A stretch of 64,000 bases of DNA, taken from NCBI GenBank assembly GCA_963792385.1, contig CAWBVZ010000006.1:124001-188000 (forward strand). Direction: 5' to 3'. The position numbers and the translations under genes were made by a program. The notes beneath the pieces were generated by a model. That model was not told the DNA's origin. It saw nothing but the letters and a program-made list of their open reading frames with translations, and searched no databases. Source of the DNA: DASSUW01 sp963792385. Lineage in GTDB: Bacteria; Actinomycetota; Thermoleophilia; Solirubrobacterales; Solirubrobacteraceae. Positions 43,182 to 51,608 of this stretch are shown here, one piece after another (the stretch's first letter is position 1; the number at the start of each line of letters is the position of its first letter).

Positions 43182-43930
43182 GCGCCATGGACGCGACCGA
43201 GAAGACGCTCAGCGTGCTCGACGCGCTTGACGGCGGCAGCAGCCTCGGCGACATCGCCGGCCGCGCGCAGTTGCCGAAGTCGACAGTCCATCGCATCCTC
43301 AGGCGCCTGGTCGAGCGCGGATACGCGCGTGCCGAGGGGAGCGGCGTCTACGGGCTCGGGCCGCGCGTGTTGTCGATGGCCGGCGCGCTGCTGCACCAGC
43401 TCGACGCCGGGACGTACGCGCTGCCCATCCTGCGCGAGCTGCACGCGGCGGTCGGGCACACCGTGCACTTCGCGATGCTCTCCGACGACGAGGCCGTCTA
43501 CCTCGAGAAGCTCGTCGACCCGAATCTTCCGTACCAGTTCGCGTCACGCGTCGGCGGTCGGATACCGCTGCACTGCACCGCGATCGGGAAGTCGCTGCTC
43601 GCCGGGCTGCCGAGCGCCGACGCGCACGAGCTGCTCAGCCGCCGCGAGCTCGTGCGGCGGACGCCGCGCACGCTCGTCTCGCCCGCCGAGATCGAGGCCG
43701 AACTCGACCGCGTCCGCGAGCGCGGCTTCGCGATCGACGACGAGGAGAACGAGCGCAACATCCGCTGCGTCGGCAGCGCCGTCCGCGACCACCGCGGCGT
43801 GCCGACGCACGCGATCAGCGTCTCGGCGCTGACGGTCGAGGTGTCGTTCGAGGACGCGCTCACGCTCGGGCCGCGTGTGGTCGCCGCGGCCGAGCGGCTG
43901 TCGCTGGCGCTCGGCGCGCGCGCGGCGTAG
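43178..43930 (+). CDS. IclR-family transcriptional regulator
   Basis: A 250-aa IclR-type regulator. The N-terminal winged helix comprises TEKTLSVLDALDGGSSLGDIAGRAQLPKSTVHRILRRL (HTH at about 20-60), and the effector domain includes AMLSDDEAVYLEKLVDP, GGRIPLHCTAIGKSLLAGL and the late FAIDDEENERNIRCVGSAVRD motif typical of the ligand pocket. GTG at 43178 overlaps the SDR stop (GTGA); ATG at 43187 is the alternative. It likely controls the SDR-IclR-Ldh-MHS unit through the palindrome at 42425-42439 and responds to an aromatic or organic acid (inference). Confidence 0.9.
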   Translation: MSAMDATEKTLSVLDALDGGSSLGDIAGRAQLPKSTVHRILRRLVERGYARAEGSGVYGLGPRVLSMAGALLHQLDAGTYALPILRELHAAVGHTVHFAMLSDDEAVYLEKLVDPNLPYQFASRVGGRIPLHCTAIGKSLLAGLPSADAHELLSRRELVRRTPRTLVSPAEIEAELDRVRERGFAIDDEENERNIRCVGSAVRDHRGVPTHAISVSALTVEVSFEDALTLGPRVVAAAERLSLALGARAA

Positions 43931-44025
43931 CCAGCCGGCGCGGCGCACGGCGTCGGGCGTTTTCGGGACCTCCATGGCGGGCAGACTTACCCACGTTTCC
44001 ACCTGAACGAATCACGTTCCGTCAC

Positions 44026-45054
44026 ATGGAAAGCGAGGGAGACAAACACAGCGCGGAGGAGCTCGTCGGGCTCTCCCGCACGGTCCTCGAGGACGCCGGG
44101 GCGGCACCCGCTGCCGCGCGCGCCGTCGCGGAATCGCTGGTCGAGGCGAATCTGCGCGGGCACGACTCGCACGGCGTGCGGCGGCTCGCACCGTACCTCC
44201 AGTTCGTCCGCGACGGCCACGTCGATCCGGCCGCGCAGCCCGAGGTCACGCGACGCCAGGGCGCGATCGCGATCATCGACGGCTGCCGCGGATTCGGGCA
44301 GCTCGCCGCGCGGCTGGCGGTCGTCGAGCTGCTCGGGCTCGCCCGCGACCACGGGGTCGGAGCGGTGGTGATCCGGCGCGGCAATCACGTCGGCCGGCTC
44401 GGCGAGTACGTCGAGGCGCTGGCCGGAGAAGGGCTCGTGGCGCTGGCGTTCTGCAACTCCGACCCGACCGTGGCCCCATTCGGTGGGCGCGAGCGGCGAC
44501 TCGGCACAAACCCGCTGGCGTGGGCGGCGCCGCGGCGCCCGCCGGCCGAGCCGCTCGTGATGGACTGGGCGACGTCCGCCACCGCCGAGGGCAAGCTGGC
44601 GATCGCGCGGGCACTGGGCGAGACGGCTCCCGAGGGCGCGCTCGTCGACGCGGCCGGCGTGCCGTCGCTCGACCCCGAGGCGTTCTACGACGGCGGCGCG
44701 CTGCTGCCGTTCGGCGCGCACAAGGGGTCGGGGCTGAGCGTGATGATCGAGCTCGTCGGCGGGGTGCTGAGCGGCGTCGGCGTGTCGAGCCTCGACGGGC
44801 ACGACGAGGGCAACGGCACGGTGCTCGTGGCGCTCGACGTGGAGGCCTTCGTGCCGCGCGAGGAGTTCGAGGCCCAGGCGGAGGCGTTCTGCGCCGAGCT
44901 GGCGGCGACCGCGCCGGCGCAGGGGTTCGACGAGGTGCTGGTCCCAGGAGAGATCGAACGACGCACGCGCGCTCGACGCGCGCACGAGGGGATCCCGGTC
45001 CCGGCCGCGACGTGGTCGGAGCTCGAGTCCCTGAAGGGAGGAGCGAGAGCATGA
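44026..45054 (+). CDS. Ldh-family (malate/L-lactate dehydrogenase type 2) oxidoreductase
   Basis: A 342-aa NAD(P)-dependent dehydrogenase of the Ldh_2 family, which includes ureidoglycolate, sulfolactate, 2,3-diketogulonate and malate dehydrogenases. NLRGHDSHGVRRLAPYL near residue 45 holds the catalytic histidine pair, VVIRRGNHVGRLGEYVE binds coenzyme, TNPLAWAAP and LLPFGAHKGSGLSVMIELVGGVLSG are conserved further on. The substrate is a 2-hydroxy or 2-keto acid that cannot be named. Its start lies 95 bases after the IclR gene and the upstream region has further GTTCC/GGAA half-sites. It overlaps the MHS transporter by four bases. Confidence 0.88.
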   Translation: MESEGDKHSAEELVGLSRTVLEDAGAAPAAARAVAESLVEANLRGHDSHGVRRLAPYLQFVRDGHVDPAAQPEVTRRQGAIAIIDGCRGFGQLAARLAVVELLGLARDHGVGAVVIRRGNHVGRLGEYVEALAGEGLVALAFCNSDPTVAPFGGRERRLGTNPLAWAAPRRPPAEPLVMDWATSATAEGKLAIARALGETAPEGALVDAAGVPSLDPEAFYDGGALLPFGAHKGSGLSVMIELVGGVLSGVGVSSLDGHDEGNGTVLVALDVEAFVPREEFEAQAEAFCAELAATAPAQGFDEVLVPGEIERRTRARRAHEGIPVPAATWSELESLKGGARA

Positions 45055-46442
45055 GCCGGTTCACGCGAGACGGGCAGGCGCCGGCGGCGCCCGCCACCAG
45101 CCCGAAGGCGCTGCGGCGGGTCGTCGCGGGCGCCACTGTCGGCACGGCACTCGAGTGGTACGACTTCTTCATCTACGGAACCGCCGCCGCGTTGGTCTTC
45201 GGCGACCTGTTCTTCGATCCGGCGTCGGGCTCCGGCACGCTCGTCGCCTTCGCAACCTTCGGCGTCGGCTTCGTGGCGCGGCCGTTCGGCGGGATGCTCT
45301 TCGGTCATCTCGGCGATCGCATCGGGCGACGCGAGACGTTGATCATCACGACGCTCGTGATGGGCCTGTCGACGGGCGCCATCGGCCTGCTGCCGACTTA
45401 CGCGAGCATCGGGATCTGGGCGCCGATCCTGCTCGTCGCCCTGCGGGTCCTCCAGGGTCTCGGCGCCGGCGCCGAGTTCGGCGGCGCGTCGACGCTGCTC
45501 GCCGAGCACGCGCCGAAGGAGCGACGCGGCTTCTTCTGCTCGTTCGCCCAGACCGGCGTGCAGATCGGCCTCGTGCTCGGCACGCTGTCGTTCCTGCTCG
45601 TCGGGATGCTGCCCGACTCCGCGCTGAACACGTGGGGCTGGCGCGTGCCGTTCCTGTTCGGCTTCGTGATGATCGGCGTTGCGCTCTGGGTCCGCCTGCG
45701 CGTCGAGGAGTCGCCGGTCTTCCAGGAGGTCCAGCGCTCGCAGAAGGTCGTGAAGATGCCGGTCGTCGAGGCGCTCAAGCGCTATCCGCGCAGCGTCCTG
45801 GTGGGCATCGGCGCGCACGTCTGCGATACGGCGGCGGCGTACATGTACGCCACGTTCACCGTCGCGTACGCGACCGATCAGCTCGACATGTCGAAGGGCG
45901 TCGTGCTTGGCGCGGTGGTGACCTACGGGCTGCTGGTCATCGCGCTCCAGCCGCTGCTCGGCGCGCTGTCGGACCGGATCGGCCGGCGCCCGCTCAACCT
46001 GTTCGGCGTCATCTTCACCGGGCTGTGGGCGTTCCCATTCTTCGCGCTCGTGCAGACCGGCGAGCCGGTGCTCGTCTGGGTCGCGCTGATCGTCGCCGCC
46101 GTGGTCGGCTGGGCGCCGATGATCGCGGTGCAGCCGGCGTTCTACGCCGAGCTGTTCGGCGCGCGTGTCCGCTACACCGGCTTCGCGACGTCGCGCGAGC
46201 TCGGCGCAGCGGTCGCCGGCTTCTCGCCGCTGATCTCGGTGGCGCTGCTGAGCGCCAACGGTGATGAGCCGTGGCTGGTGGCGGCGTTCTTCGTCGGCCT
46301 GTCGCTGATCTCGCTGGTGGCGTTCCTGTTCTCGGCGGAGACGAAGGACATCGACATCGGCGAGATGGACCCCGCGCAGCGGGAGATCGTCAGCACGGCC
46401 GCCGTCACCGAGGAGCCGCTGCTGGTGACATCACGGCGGTGA
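45051..46442 (+). CDS. MHS-family MFS transporter (organic acid/H+ symporter)
   Basis: A 463-aa major facilitator protein with 12 helices. Diagnostic of the metabolite:H+ symporter family are GTALEWYDFFIYGTAAALVF in helix 1, VARPFGGMLFGHLGDRIGRRETL (loop 2-3 motif), LRVLQGLGAGAEFGGASTLLAEHAP in helix 4-5 and ALSDRIGRRPLNL in the second half. Members take up dicarboxylates, shikimate, proline or betaine. With the adjacent dehydrogenases and IclR regulator it is likely the uptake step for the acid that they degrade. Its last 38 bases overlap the convergent histidine kinase gene. Confidence 0.9.
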   Translation: MSRFTRDGQAPAAPATSPKALRRVVAGATVGTALEWYDFFIYGTAAALVFGDLFFDPASGSGTLVAFATFGVGFVARPFGGMLFGHLGDRIGRRETLIITTLVMGLSTGAIGLLPTYASIGIWAPILLVALRVLQGLGAGAEFGGASTLLAEHAPKERRGFFCSFAQTGVQIGLVLGTLSFLLVGMLPDSALNTWGWRVPFLFGFVMIGVALWVRLRVEESPVFQEVQRSQKVVKMPVVEALKRYPRSVLVGIGAHVCDTAAAYMYATFTVAYATDQLDMSKGVVLGAVVTYGLLVIALQPLLGALSDRIGRRPLNLFGVIFTGLWAFPFFALVQTGEPVLVWVALIVAAVVGWAPMIAVQPAFYAELFGARVRYTGFATSRELGAAVAGFSPLISVALLSANGDEPWLVAAFFVGLSLISLVAFLFSAETKDIDIGEMDPAQREIVSTAAVTEEPLLVTSRR

Positions 46443-47838
46443 TCGGGATGTCCGCCTGCAGGCGGGTGCCCTCACCGGCGGGGCTGTGGAGCGACAGCGT
46501 GCCGTCGAGCGCCGCGACGCGGTCGGCGAGCCCGCGCAGGCCGGAGCCGCCGGCCGCGTCGGCGCCGCCGACGCCGTCGTCTGAGACCTCCACGGTCACG
46601 CGGCCGTTCATCCGGCGGACGGCCACCGTCGCCTGCGTCGCCTGCGCATACTTCGCAACGTTGGCGAGCGCCTCCGAGACGACGAAGTAGGCGGCGCTCT
46701 CAACCGCGCCGGGGAGCCGCTCCGCGGCCTCCATCTCGAGCGTCACGGGGACCGGCGCGCGGGCCACGAGCGCGTCGAGCGCCGGCTCGAGCCCGCGGTC
46801 GGTAAGGACGGCCGGGTGGATCCCGCGCGCGAGCTCGCGCAGCTCTCCCAGGCTCGTCTGCAGCTCCTCCTGCGCTTGGTCGAGCATCGCCACGAGCTCC
46901 TGATCTTCCCTCGCGCGCGTGCGCGCGCTGCGTAAGAGAAGGGCGAGCGCGACCAGCCGCGACTGGGCGCCGTCGTGCAGGTCGCGCTCGAGCCGCCGGC
47001 GTTCGGCGTCGCCGGCGTGCACGATCCGCGCGCGTGACGCGCGCAGCTCCTCCAGGCTCTCGCGCAGCTCGGCGTCGAGGTGCGACACGTGCGTGCGCAG
47101 CAGGCTGCCGAGGAACGTGAACGGCAGCAGCGAGGCGGTCACGACGGCGATCCCGCGAGCGATCTCCGTCCCGCTGGCCTGCGCCGCTGTGACCGCCAGG
47201 AACGCGGCCAGCGCGTTCACGTACACCGGTGTGAGCTGGAGCCGCTCGAACCCTTCGCTGAGACGCCAGCGCCGCACCGCGCGGATCAGCACGAGAACGA
47301 AGAGGCTCGCGTAGAGCAGGGCGCCGAACGCGCGGGCGATGGCCGCCAGCGTCTCGTCGCGGTCGATCAGCAGCAGGTTCGTCGGGCAGTCGTCGCAGCG
47401 GAGCTCGTGCGGGCCGGCGAAGAACAGCGCCGGAACGAACGCCAGCGGGAAGATGAAATAGCCGGCGATCACGAGCTTGCGATCGAACCCCGGTCCGAGC
47501 CAGCCGGTCGGGAAGCTCATGCCGAGATGCAGGAACACGGCGCCGAACAGGCCGCCGGCTACGAGCCCGACCGTGTACACCAGCGGCGAGTTCGAGGTCT
47601 CGAGCGCGGCCACGAGCCAGGCGAAGCCCATCGCGACCATCAGCGCGCCGGTCCGGCTGTCCGGCCGTCGGCGCCACGCGTACAGGCCGGTGCCGATGAA
47701 GATCCACCCGACCGCGGGCTGGAACACCGCCCACACGGGCTTCGTGTCGACGTGGTCGCTCGCCAGGATCAGCGCGACCACAGCGCCGCCGGCCGCGAGC
47801 GCAGCGAGAACCACGGCGCGCATCCCGGCGGCGGTCAC
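46405..47838 (-). CDS. Membrane sensor histidine kinase (NarX/DesK class), orphan
   Basis: A 477-aa kinase. The first ~270 residues contain about eight hydrophobic helices (VVLAALAAGGAVVALILA, FIFPLAFVPALFFAG and others), the input domain. The transmitter follows: HisKA_3 with the phospho-histidine in ERDLHDGAQSRLVALALL, then HATPase with VSDDGVGGADAAGGSGLRGLADR. No response regulator gene is adjacent, so its partner is elsewhere. The start is taken as GTG 47838; ATG 47823 is possible. The three REP palindromes lie 20-86 bases upstream of this start, within the promoter region. Confidence 0.85.
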   Translation of the reverse strand: MTAAGMRAVVLAALAAGGAVVALILASDHVDTKPVWAVFQPAVGWIFIGTGLYAWRRRPDSRTGALMVAMGFAWLVAALETSNSPLVYTVGLVAGGLFGAVFLHLGMSFPTGWLGPGFDRKLVIAGYFIFPLAFVPALFFAGPHELRCDDCPTNLLLIDRDETLAAIARAFGALLYASLFVLVLIRAVRRWRLSEGFERLQLTPVYVNALAAFLAVTAAQASGTEIARGIAVVTASLLPFTFLGSLLRTHVSHLDAELRESLEELRASRARIVHAGDAERRRLERDLHDGAQSRLVALALLLRSARTRAREDQELVAMLDQAQEELQTSLGELRELARGIHPAVLTDRGLEPALDALVARAPVPVTLEMEAAERLPGAVESAAYFVVSEALANVAKYAQATQATVAVRRMNGRVTVEVSDDGVGGADAAGGSGLRGLADRVAALDGTLSLHSPAGEGTRLQADIPITAVMSPAAAPR

Positions 47839-47857
47839 GCCCCCATTGTGGCCAACC

Positions 47858-47924
47858 GGGGGACAGTCCCCTCCACACCATTGAGGGGACAGTCCCCTCC
47901 GCAGTATTGAGGGGACTGTCCCCT
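47858..47924. repeat. REP cluster: three palindromes next to the RAYT gene
   Basis: Three copies of a 15-base palindrome: GGGGGACAGTCCCCT (47858-47872), AGGGGACAGTCCCCT (47884-47898) and AGGGGACTGTCCCCT (47910-47924). The second and third are preceded by TTG; the third has the opposite central base and is therefore inverted. They lie 39 bases before the transposase gene, as expected for a REP/RAYT unit. Confidence 0.8.
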
Positions 47925-47962
47925 TCGGGGGCGAGAGTTGCGTTGGCGGTCCTAGGTCACGT

Positions 47963-48514
47963 GTGCCACGCAAGGCTCGGCTGGAACTCGAGGCGGGGGT
48001 GCATCACGTGTACGCGCGTGGCAATGGACAACAGCCGATCTACCTCGGCGACGCTGATCGACTGCTGTATCTCGGGCTCCTCGGCCACGTGGTCGTGCGG
48101 CAGCGATGGCGCTGCTTGGCGTACTGCTTGATGCCCAATCACGTGCACCTGCTGGTGGAAACGCGCGAGCCGAACCTTGGGGCCGGGATGGGTCGGCTGC
48201 ACGGGTCGTACGCACAGATGTTCAACGCGCGGCATCGGCGGTCGGGACATCTGTTCCAGGGCCGGTTCGGGTCGGTGACGATGCGCAGCGACGAGCAGTT
48301 GCTGCACGCCGCGCGGTATGTCGTGCGTAACCCCGTCGAGGCCGGGCTGTGTGACGGGCCGGGCGACTGGGCGTGGAGCAGCCATGCGGCCACGCTCCTC
48401 GGCGGCGACGACCCGTGTCCGCGCTGGCTCGACGTGGCCCGGCTGCTGGCGTACTTCGGCGTGAGCGGCGGTGACCCGCGCCGCCGCTACGCCGACTTCG
48501 TCGAGCTCAGATGA
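47963..48514 (+). mobile_element. REP-associated tyrosine transposase (RAYT), IS200-like Y1 family
   Basis: A 183-aa single-strand transposase of the TnpA_REP family. MPRKARLELEAGVHHVYARGN is the conserved N-terminus, AYCLMPNHVHLLVET carries the HUH metal-binding pair, SGHLFQGRFGSV is the family core and ARYVVRNPVEAGLC includes the catalytic tyrosine. RAYTs do not move as simple insertion sequences but are thought to spread short REP palindromes; three lie just upstream and one is in the RmlD-like gene. GTG start; the last eight bases overlap the convergent EthD-like gene. The frame is intact, so activity is possible. Confidence 0.88.
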
Positions 48515-48815
48515 TCCGTTCCTCGTGCGTGAGCAGACGGACGCGATCGGACGCGTGGGCGGCGACGTCGGCGCCCGCCGCCTTGCCGGCCTCAGTCGCG
48601 AACGCCGCCTTCAGGGCGTCCTCGTCGTCGAAGTAGAGCTCCGTGACCGCGTGGTACGGCAGCGCCGGATCGTCGTTCTCGATCACGCTCACCTTGTACT
48701 CGCGCAGCCCCGGCAGCTCACGGCCCATCGGGGCGTGCTGCTCGAGGATCCACGTGCGGAACTCGTCCAACGACAGATCCTCCCTGCGCTTGATCAGCGA
48801 GAACACCTTGAGCAC
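48507..48815 (-). CDS. EthD-domain protein
   Basis: A 102-aa dimeric ferredoxin-like (alpha+beta barrel) protein. KVFSLIKRREDLSLDEFRTWILEQHAPMG and the ELPGLREYKVS segment are typical of the EthD family, whose members include a small protein required for ether oxidation and several ring-cleaving or decarboxylating enzymes. The GTG start overlaps the stop of the molybdenum-hydroxylase gene upstream (GTAG), so it is the last gene of that operon and probably works on its product. It overlaps the RAYT stop by eight bases. Confidence 0.75.
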   Translation of the reverse strand: MLKVFSLIKRREDLSLDEFRTWILEQHAPMGRELPGLREYKVSVIENDDPALPYHAVTELYFDDEDALKAAFATEAGKAAGADVAAHASDRVRLLTHEERII

Positions 48816-49819
48816 TACGACGCCTCCTTGGATTCCAATGCCCGCAGGACCTTCTCGGGCGTGATGGGCAGGTCGGTGATCTGGACGCCGATCGCGTCCG
48901 TCACCGCGTTCGCGATCGCCGGGATCGGCGGGTTCGCCGTCATCTCCCCCACGCCCTTCATGCCGTACGGGCCGTTGGCGGACGGGTACTCGAGCACGAC
49001 CGCGTCGATCTCGGGCAGGTCGAGCGGGCCGGGCATGAGGTAGTGATTGAAGTCACCCGGCGAGTGATCGATCGACGGGTAGTAGGGCGCCGTCGTCTCG
49101 TACAGGCAGTGCGACATGCCCATCCAGGCGCCGCCGCGGATCTGGCCCTGAACCAGAGCCGGGTTCAGCGCGCAGCCGACCTCGTACGCGCTCGCCAGGC
49201 GCAGCACGCGCACGTGTCCGGTTTCGGTGTCGACCTCGACGTCGGCGACCGTGCAGGCGTGCGCCTCGGTCGAGTCCGGGTCCATCTCGCCCGTCTCCGG
49301 CACGACCTCGCTCTTGGGCTTCATGTAGATCCCGCGGCCGGAGATCGTGCGGCCCTGCTTGAAATGCGCGGCGAGCGCGACGTCCATCACCGTCATCGAC
49401 GAGCTCGGGGAGCCGATCACGCGCACGTTGCCCTCACCGTCCGTCTCGAGGTCCTCGGGCGCGACCTCCATCTCCTCGCCGGCGACCTCGAACAACACGC
49501 GCCGGGCCTCTTCCGAAGCCTGCATGATCGCGTTGCCTGCACGGTGCGTCGCGCGCGAGGCGAACGTGCCCATGCAGTGCGGGCCGGTGTCGGTGTCGCC
49601 GGTGTCGATGCGCACGGTGTCGAACGGCACTCCGAGCGACTCCGCGCCGATCTGGGCGAGCACCGTCTTCAGGCCCTGGCCGAGATCGACGCTCGACAGC
49701 GTGATCACGAAGTTGCCGACCGTGGTGGCGTGCACCAGCGCCTGCGTCGGGTCGCCGCCCAGGTTCATGCCGGTCGGGTAGTTGACGGCGGCGATGCCGC
49801 GCCCGTGCAGGAGCGTCAT
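48815..49819 (-). CDS. Molybdenum hydroxylase, C-terminal Mo-subunit half (xanthine dehydrogenase family)
   Basis: A 334-aa protein equal to the C-terminal half of the large molybdopterin-binding subunit of xanthine dehydrogenase-type enzymes. It begins with GRGIAAVNYPTG, contains SSVDLGQGLKTVLAQIGAE (pterin contact) and FASRATHRAGNA, and ends with the NGPYGMKGVGEM segment that carries the catalytic glutamate. In most relatives this is continuous with the preceding N-terminal half; here it is a separate gene starting with its own ATG in a clean ATGA overlap. The split layout recalls nicotinate dehydrogenase NdhL/NdhM of Eubacterium barkeri. Confidence 0.85.
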   Translation of the reverse strand: MTLLHGRGIAAVNYPTGMNLGGDPTQALVHATTVGNFVITLSSVDLGQGLKTVLAQIGAESLGVPFDTVRIDTGDTDTGPHCMGTFASRATHRAGNAIMQASEEARRVLFEVAGEEMEVAPEDLETDGEGNVRVIGSPSSSMTVMDVALAAHFKQGRTISGRGIYMKPKSEVVPETGEMDPDSTEAHACTVADVEVDTETGHVRVLRLASAYEVGCALNPALVQGQIRGGAWMGMSHCLYETTAPYYPSIDHSPGDFNHYLMPGPLDLPEIDAVVLEYPSANGPYGMKGVGEMTANPPIPAIANAVTDAIGVQITDLPITPEKVLRALESKEAS

Positions 49820-51159
49820 GCCGGCACCCGCGCCGAGCTCAGCGCCTTCAGCTCGTCCGGGAGCTCATGGCCCACCAGCTCGGCCGCCGCCAGGATCGTC
49901 TCGATCAGCGTCGCGTCCTCGACGATCTTGCGGTGCGGCCGCGTGTCACCGTCCTTGTAGGCATTGAGGAGCCGGATCTCCCACGGGTCGGCGCCGATCG
50001 TGCGCGCGATCCGATCCATCTGCATCTCGGTCGCGAACGACGCCTCGGTCACCCCGAAGCCGCGGAACGCGCTCGCCGGCTGGCGGTTCGTGTACACGCA
50101 GTACACGTCGATCGAGACGTTCGGGATCGTGTACGGCCCGCACACGTTCGCCGCGTGCTTGGTGGCGCCGTACGGACTGTGCCGCGAGTAGGCGCCGGCG
50201 TCGTGCCAGGTGGTCACCTCGCGCGAGACGATCCGTCCGTCGTCCATCACGCCGTCGACGATCTTGATCCGGTTCGCCGACCGCGTCGAGGACACGCGCA
50301 TCTCCTCCTCGCGCGAGTAGACGTAGCGGACCGGCCGGCCGGTCTTCAACGCCGCCAGGCAGGCGATCGGCTCGGTGATCACGTCGACCTTGCCGCCGAA
50401 CCCGCCGCCCACCGTGCCGCCCATGAAGTGCAGCCGGGACGGCTCGATCTGCAGGATGATCGCCGTGTTGTCGAGCGAGAAGTAGAGCGCCTGCGTGTTC
50501 GTGTGGACCGTGATCCGCCCGTCCGCCTCCGGCTTGGCGATGCACCCGGTGGTCTCGGTCGGCGCGTGCTCGGTCGGGCTGTTCTGGTAGGTGCCCTCGA
50601 TCACGTGGTCGGCCCCGGCGCGCGCCGCCGCGGCATCGCCGTAGCGGACGCGGCGGCACTGATGGCCCTCGTACCAGAAGTGATTCGTGTCCCAGTGCGT
50701 GACGCGCGGCGCGTCGGGCTTCAACGCCTCCTCGACGTCGAACACCGCCGGCAGCTCCTCGAGGTCGAGCTTGACCCGGTTGACCGCCTCCAGCGCGGCC
50801 TCCTCCGTCTCGGCGACGATCGCGGCGATCTGCTCGCCGCGGTAGCGCACGCGCTCCTCGGCCAGCACCTGCTCCTCGTCCGGCTCGACCCCGATCAGGC
50901 ACAGGATCGTGTAGACGTTCTTCGGGACATCCTTCGCCGTCAGCGCGCACACGAAGCCGGGCACCTTCTCGGCCTCGGAGAAGTCGATCCCGCGGATGCG
51001 CGCGTGCACGAGCGGGTTGCGGACCATCTTCAGGTGCAGCATCCCGGGGTAGCGGACGTCGTCGACGTACTCGGTCGTGCCGGTCACGTGCCCCATGCCG
51101 TCGCGGCGCGCGGCGGAGCGGCCGATCGCGTGGAACGGCTGCTGGCTGGTCTCGCTCAT
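49816..51159 (-). CDS. Molybdenum hydroxylase, N-terminal Mo-subunit half (xanthine dehydrogenase family)
   Basis: A 447-aa protein equal to the N-terminal half of the large Mo subunit. It contains IGRSAARRDGMGHVTGTTEYVDDV at the start, the NSPTEHAPTETTGCIA segment, LHFMGGTVGGGFGGKVDV (Mo-pterin contact) and QPASAFRGFGVTEASFA. It ends about where the next gene, coding the remaining half, begins. The enzyme inserts oxygen from water into a C-H bond of an N-heterocycle, aldehyde or CO-type substrate, passing electrons to the Fe-S and FAD subunits. It overlaps both neighbours by four bases, so all subunits are coupled. Confidence 0.87.
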   Translation of the reverse strand: MSETSQQPFHAIGRSAARRDGMGHVTGTTEYVDDVRYPGMLHLKMVRNPLVHARIRGIDFSEAEKVPGFVCALTAKDVPKNVYTILCLIGVEPDEEQVLAEERVRYRGEQIAAIVAETEEAALEAVNRVKLDLEELPAVFDVEEALKPDAPRVTHWDTNHFWYEGHQCRRVRYGDAAAARAGADHVIEGTYQNSPTEHAPTETTGCIAKPEADGRITVHTNTQALYFSLDNTAIILQIEPSRLHFMGGTVGGGFGGKVDVITEPIACLAALKTGRPVRYVYSREEEMRVSSTRSANRIKIVDGVMDDGRIVSREVTTWHDAGAYSRHSPYGATKHAANVCGPYTIPNVSIDVYCVYTNRQPASAFRGFGVTEASFATEMQMDRIARTIGADPWEIRLLNAYKDGDTRPHRKIVEDATLIETILAAAELVGHELPDELKALSSARVPA

Positions 51160-51608
51160 GCCGCGGCCTCCGCTATCGCATCGATGATCGACTGGTAGCC
51201 CGTACAGCGGCAGACGTTGCCGGTCAGCGCCGCGGCGATCTCCTCGCGCGTCGGCGAGGGATTGCGATCGAGCAGCGCCCGCGCCGCGACGAGCATCCCC
51301 GGCGCACAGAACCCGCATTGGACGGCGAAGCGCTCGTGGAAGATCTGCTGCAGCGGATCGGCGCCCTCCATGCCCTCGAGCGTCGACACCGACCGGCCCG
51401 CGACGTTCGCGACCGGCAGCAGGCACGAGAGCACCGGTTCGCCGTCCACCAGCACGGTGCAGCTCCCGCACCCGCCCTGGCGGCAGCCGGCCTTGGCGGC
51501 CTTGAGCTCCAGCTGCTCGCGCAGCACGTGCCCGAGCGTCGCCAGCGGCTTCGCCATCACCTCCGTCGAGCGCCCGTTGAGCTCGAACTCGAAGATCTCA
51601 GACGGCAT
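51156..51608 (-). CDS. Molybdenum hydroxylase, small [2Fe-2S] subunit
   Basis: A 150-aa iron-sulfur subunit (CoxS/XdhC-small type). The plant-type cluster ligands are in AAKAGCRQGGCGSCTVLVDGEPVLSC and the second cluster in VQCGFCAPGML and TGNVCRCTGYQSI. All eight cysteines are present. It passes electrons from the Mo centre to the FAD subunit. The position between the FAD gene and the Mo-subunit genes, with overlaps on both sides, is normal for this operon type. Confidence 0.93.
   Translation of the reverse strand: MPSEIFEFELNGRSTEVMAKPLATLGHVLREQLELKAAKAGCRQGGCGSCTVLVDGEPVLSCLLPVANVAGRSVSTLEGMEGADPLQQIFHERFAVQCGFCAPGMLVAARALLDRNPSPTREEIAAALTGNVCRCTGYQSIIDAIAEAAA

Noticed and set aside
47858..47924. 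Possible short CRISPR array
   Set aside because: Only three short palindromes at 26-base steps with no constant spacer length typical of CRISPR and no cas genes; the RAYT gene explains them.
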